The notes beneath the pieces are model-generated. The model did not search any database, had not been told where the DNA came from, and worked only from the letters and a program-made list of their open reading frames with translations. Shown piece by piece: positions 62,794-64,000 of a stretch of DNA of 64,000 nt. Each line of letters opens with the position of its first letter. Position 1 is the stretch's first letter. Made by a program: the position numbers and the translations under genes. The stretch is from CAILZL01 sp035548495 (GTDB lineage: Bacteria > Pseudomonadota > Gammaproteobacteria > Steroidobacterales > Steroidobacteraceae). The DNA is taken from NCBI GenBank assembly GCA_035548495.1, contig DASZSV010000003.1:1-64000 (forward strand), in the 5' to 3' direction.

Positions 62794-63502
62794 GACTCCC
62801 GACCAATTGAACCGCGATATTGATGGCAACATGAATGGCACCGTACTGGCAGCAGAGCATCTGACCATGAAGGTTAGCAGCCCCGAAGGAACTTTGACCA
62901 TTCTTGATGATGTCAATGTCTTCATCCGCGCCGGAGAAACCGTCGCGATCATCGGTGCATCGGGTGCAGGTAAATCCACCCTGCTGGCATTGCTTGCAGG
63001 ACTGGATGTTCCTACGTCGGGCAAGGTCAAGCTCAACGGCAGCGAACTGACGACGCTGGACGAAGATGGCCGCGCGGCGTTGCGGGCAGCACATGTCGGT
63101 TTTGTGTTCCAGAGCTTTCATCTGGTGCCGTCATTGACTGCGCTGGAAAACGTCATGCTGCCGCTGGAACTGGCAAATCAGCCTAGTCCGCGCGACAAGG
63201 CAATGACTGCATTGCAGGAAGTGGGATTGCAGGCGCGCGCCGGACATTATCCCAATCAACTTTCCGGTGGCGAACAACAACGCGTTGCCATTGCACGCGC
63301 CTTTGTTACACATCCCGCAGTGTTGTTTGCCGACGAACCCACCGGCAATCTCGATACCGCCACGGGTGAAAAAGTTGTTGAACAACTGTTCGCCATGAAT
63401 CACGCGGCGGGAACCACATTGGTGCTGGTAACGCACGATGCCAGTCTGGCATCACGTTGTCAGCGAGTCATCCGTCTTGACATGGGGCGTGTTGTCGCAT
63501 GA
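62792..63502 (+). CDS. ybbA: ABC transporter ATP-binding protein YbbA
   Basis: 236 residues from ATG 62792; ATG 62831 (MNGTVLAAEHL) would remove the overlap with tesA and is a fair alternative. LolD/MacB-type ATPase: Walker A GASGAGKST, Q-loop FVFQSFHLVPSLTALENV, signature LSGGEQQRVAIARA, Walker B VLFADEPTGNLD, H-loop VTHD. It pairs with the FtsX-like YbbP permease that follows with a four-base overlap. Adjacent tesA suggests a role in lipid or envelope handling; its substrate is not known. Confidence 0.94.
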   Translation: MTPDQLNRDIDGNMNGTVLAAEHLTMKVSSPEGTLTILDDVNVFIRAGETVAIIGASGAGKSTLLALLAGLDVPTSGKVKLNGSELTTLDEDGRAALRAAHVGFVFQSFHLVPSLTALENVMLPLELANQPSPRDKAMTALQEVGLQARAGHYPNQLSGGEQQRVAIARAFVTHPAVLFADEPTGNLDTATGEKVVEQLFAMNHAAGTTLVLVTHDASLASRCQRVIRLDMGRVVA

Positions 63503-64000
63503 TGCCATCACAGTCCATCATCAAGACATGGATGCACGCTGCAAGATTGTCGCTGCAAAAGATCCGCCGCGAATGGCGGGCGGGAGAACATCTTGTATTG
63601 ATCATGGCACTGCTGGTTGCGGTGACCGCATTGACCACGGTGAGCTTTTTTACCGATCGTGTGGAACGCGCCATGAAACAGCGCGGCAACGAGATTCTCG
63701 CTGCTGATCTGCGTGTTACCTCAACGCGGCCCTTGCCCGGCGGCTACTTGCAGCACGCACAGGCGCTGGGTCTGCGGACCGCGCAAGTACAGTCCTTCAA
63801 CAATGTCATTGTGTCTGGTGATGCAACCTCCATCAGCACCATCTACGCCGTTACAAAAAATTATCCATTGCGCGGCAAGTTGAAAGTCACCGATGTGCTG
63901 AACGGTCCGGTGCATGAAACAACGCAGATTCCAGCACCGGGAGAACTCTGGGTGGATGCGCGATTGTTGTCGCGATTGTCCATCAATCTCGGTACAGAAC
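63499..64000 (+). CDS. ybbP: ABC transporter permease YbbP, 3' truncated by window edge
   Basis: ATG 63499 overlaps the ybbA stop (ATGATG). The visible 167 residues hold the first membrane helix (HLVLIMALLVAVTALTTVSF) and the start of the large periplasmic domain (TDRVERAMKQRGNEILAADLRVTSTR; quoted in part), typical of the FtsX/MacB-like YbbP family with a long N-terminal domain. It continues past 64000. Confidence 0.9.
   Translation, partial: MMPSQSIIKTWMHAARLSLQKIRREWRAGEHLVLIMALLVAVTALTTVSFFTDRVERAMKQRGNEILAADLRVTSTRPLPGGYLQHAQALGLRTAQVQSFNNVIVSGDATSISTIYAVTKNYPLRGKLKVTDVLNGPVHETTQIPAPGELWVDARLLSRLSINLGTE

Overview
The window looks like a chromosomal stretch from a gammaproteobacterium. 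The best hints are the block dnaA-dnaN-recF-gyrB running divergently from rpmH-rnpA-yidD-yidC-mnmE, the pair mrcA / pilMNOPQ followed by aroK-aroB-dgt-hemE, a tesA / ybbAP head-to-head pair, a biosynthetic threonine deaminase with two ACT domains and gspA-gspB. The order pilQ-aroK-aroB-(dgt)-hemE and the solitary TPR-type Ser/Thr kinase resemble Lysobacterales/Nevskiales-type genomes, but I cannot name the genus. Codon use and base composition look even, with moderate G+C by eye. I see no insertion sequence, prophage, CRISPR array, tRNA or rRNA.

Left part (1-24 kb): the 3' end of an acetolactate synthase large subunit, an alpha/beta hydrolase, a Tat-exported class V aminotransferase-fold protein coupled to a small membrane protein, ilvA, a membrane Ser/Thr kinase with TPRs, a GNAT acetyltransferase, gspB-gspA, dinB, a short-chain dehydrogenase, an RND efflux pump (fusion protein plus permease, no outer-membrane channel), a GH35-type secreted glycosidase, and a complete cytochrome bd operon, cydP-cydA-cydB-cydX, with two very small subunits. 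Next to it a rhodanese and a TauE/SafE-type exporter are transcribed divergently from one palindromic operator region, which together suggest a sulfide/sulfane-sulfur tolerance locus.

Middle (24-31 kb): a small membrane protein, a secreted alpha/beta hydrolase translationally coupled to a VirJ/AcvB-type lipase-like protein, divergent mprF (lysyl-phosphatidylglycerol synthase/flippase), and a secreted SYLF protein. VirJ/AcvB plus MprF implies a make-and-break cycle for aminoacyl phospholipids.

Origin region (31-44 kb): gyrB, recF, dnaN and dnaA on the minus strand and rpmH, rnpA, yidD, yidC, mnmE on the plus strand. A very A+T-rich 227-base spacer between dnaA and dnaN, containing a perfect DnaA box, is my first candidate for oriC or its unwinding element; the dnaA-rpmH spacer has another perfect box over the dnaA promoter. 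A FecR/DUF6600 protein sits between mnmE and mnmG.

Right part (44-64 kb): mnmG, a small NfeD-like protein, gltA, a nucleotidyltransferase-like gene behind mrcA (PBP1A), the type IV pilus alignment and secretin operon pilMNOPQ, aroK-aroB-dgt-hemE, fadD, tesA, ybbA and the start of ybbP, which runs off the end.

Most genes are housekeeping genes. The observations I consider most worth checking are the loss of the PLP lysine in the Tat-exported aminotransferase-fold protein, the shared operator of the rhodanese/TauE pair beside cytochrome bd, the VirJ-hydrolase-MprF module, the origin layout with a TTG-started dnaA, and a perfect 10-bp hairpin at the start of pilP. I did not find an obviously new multi-gene system.
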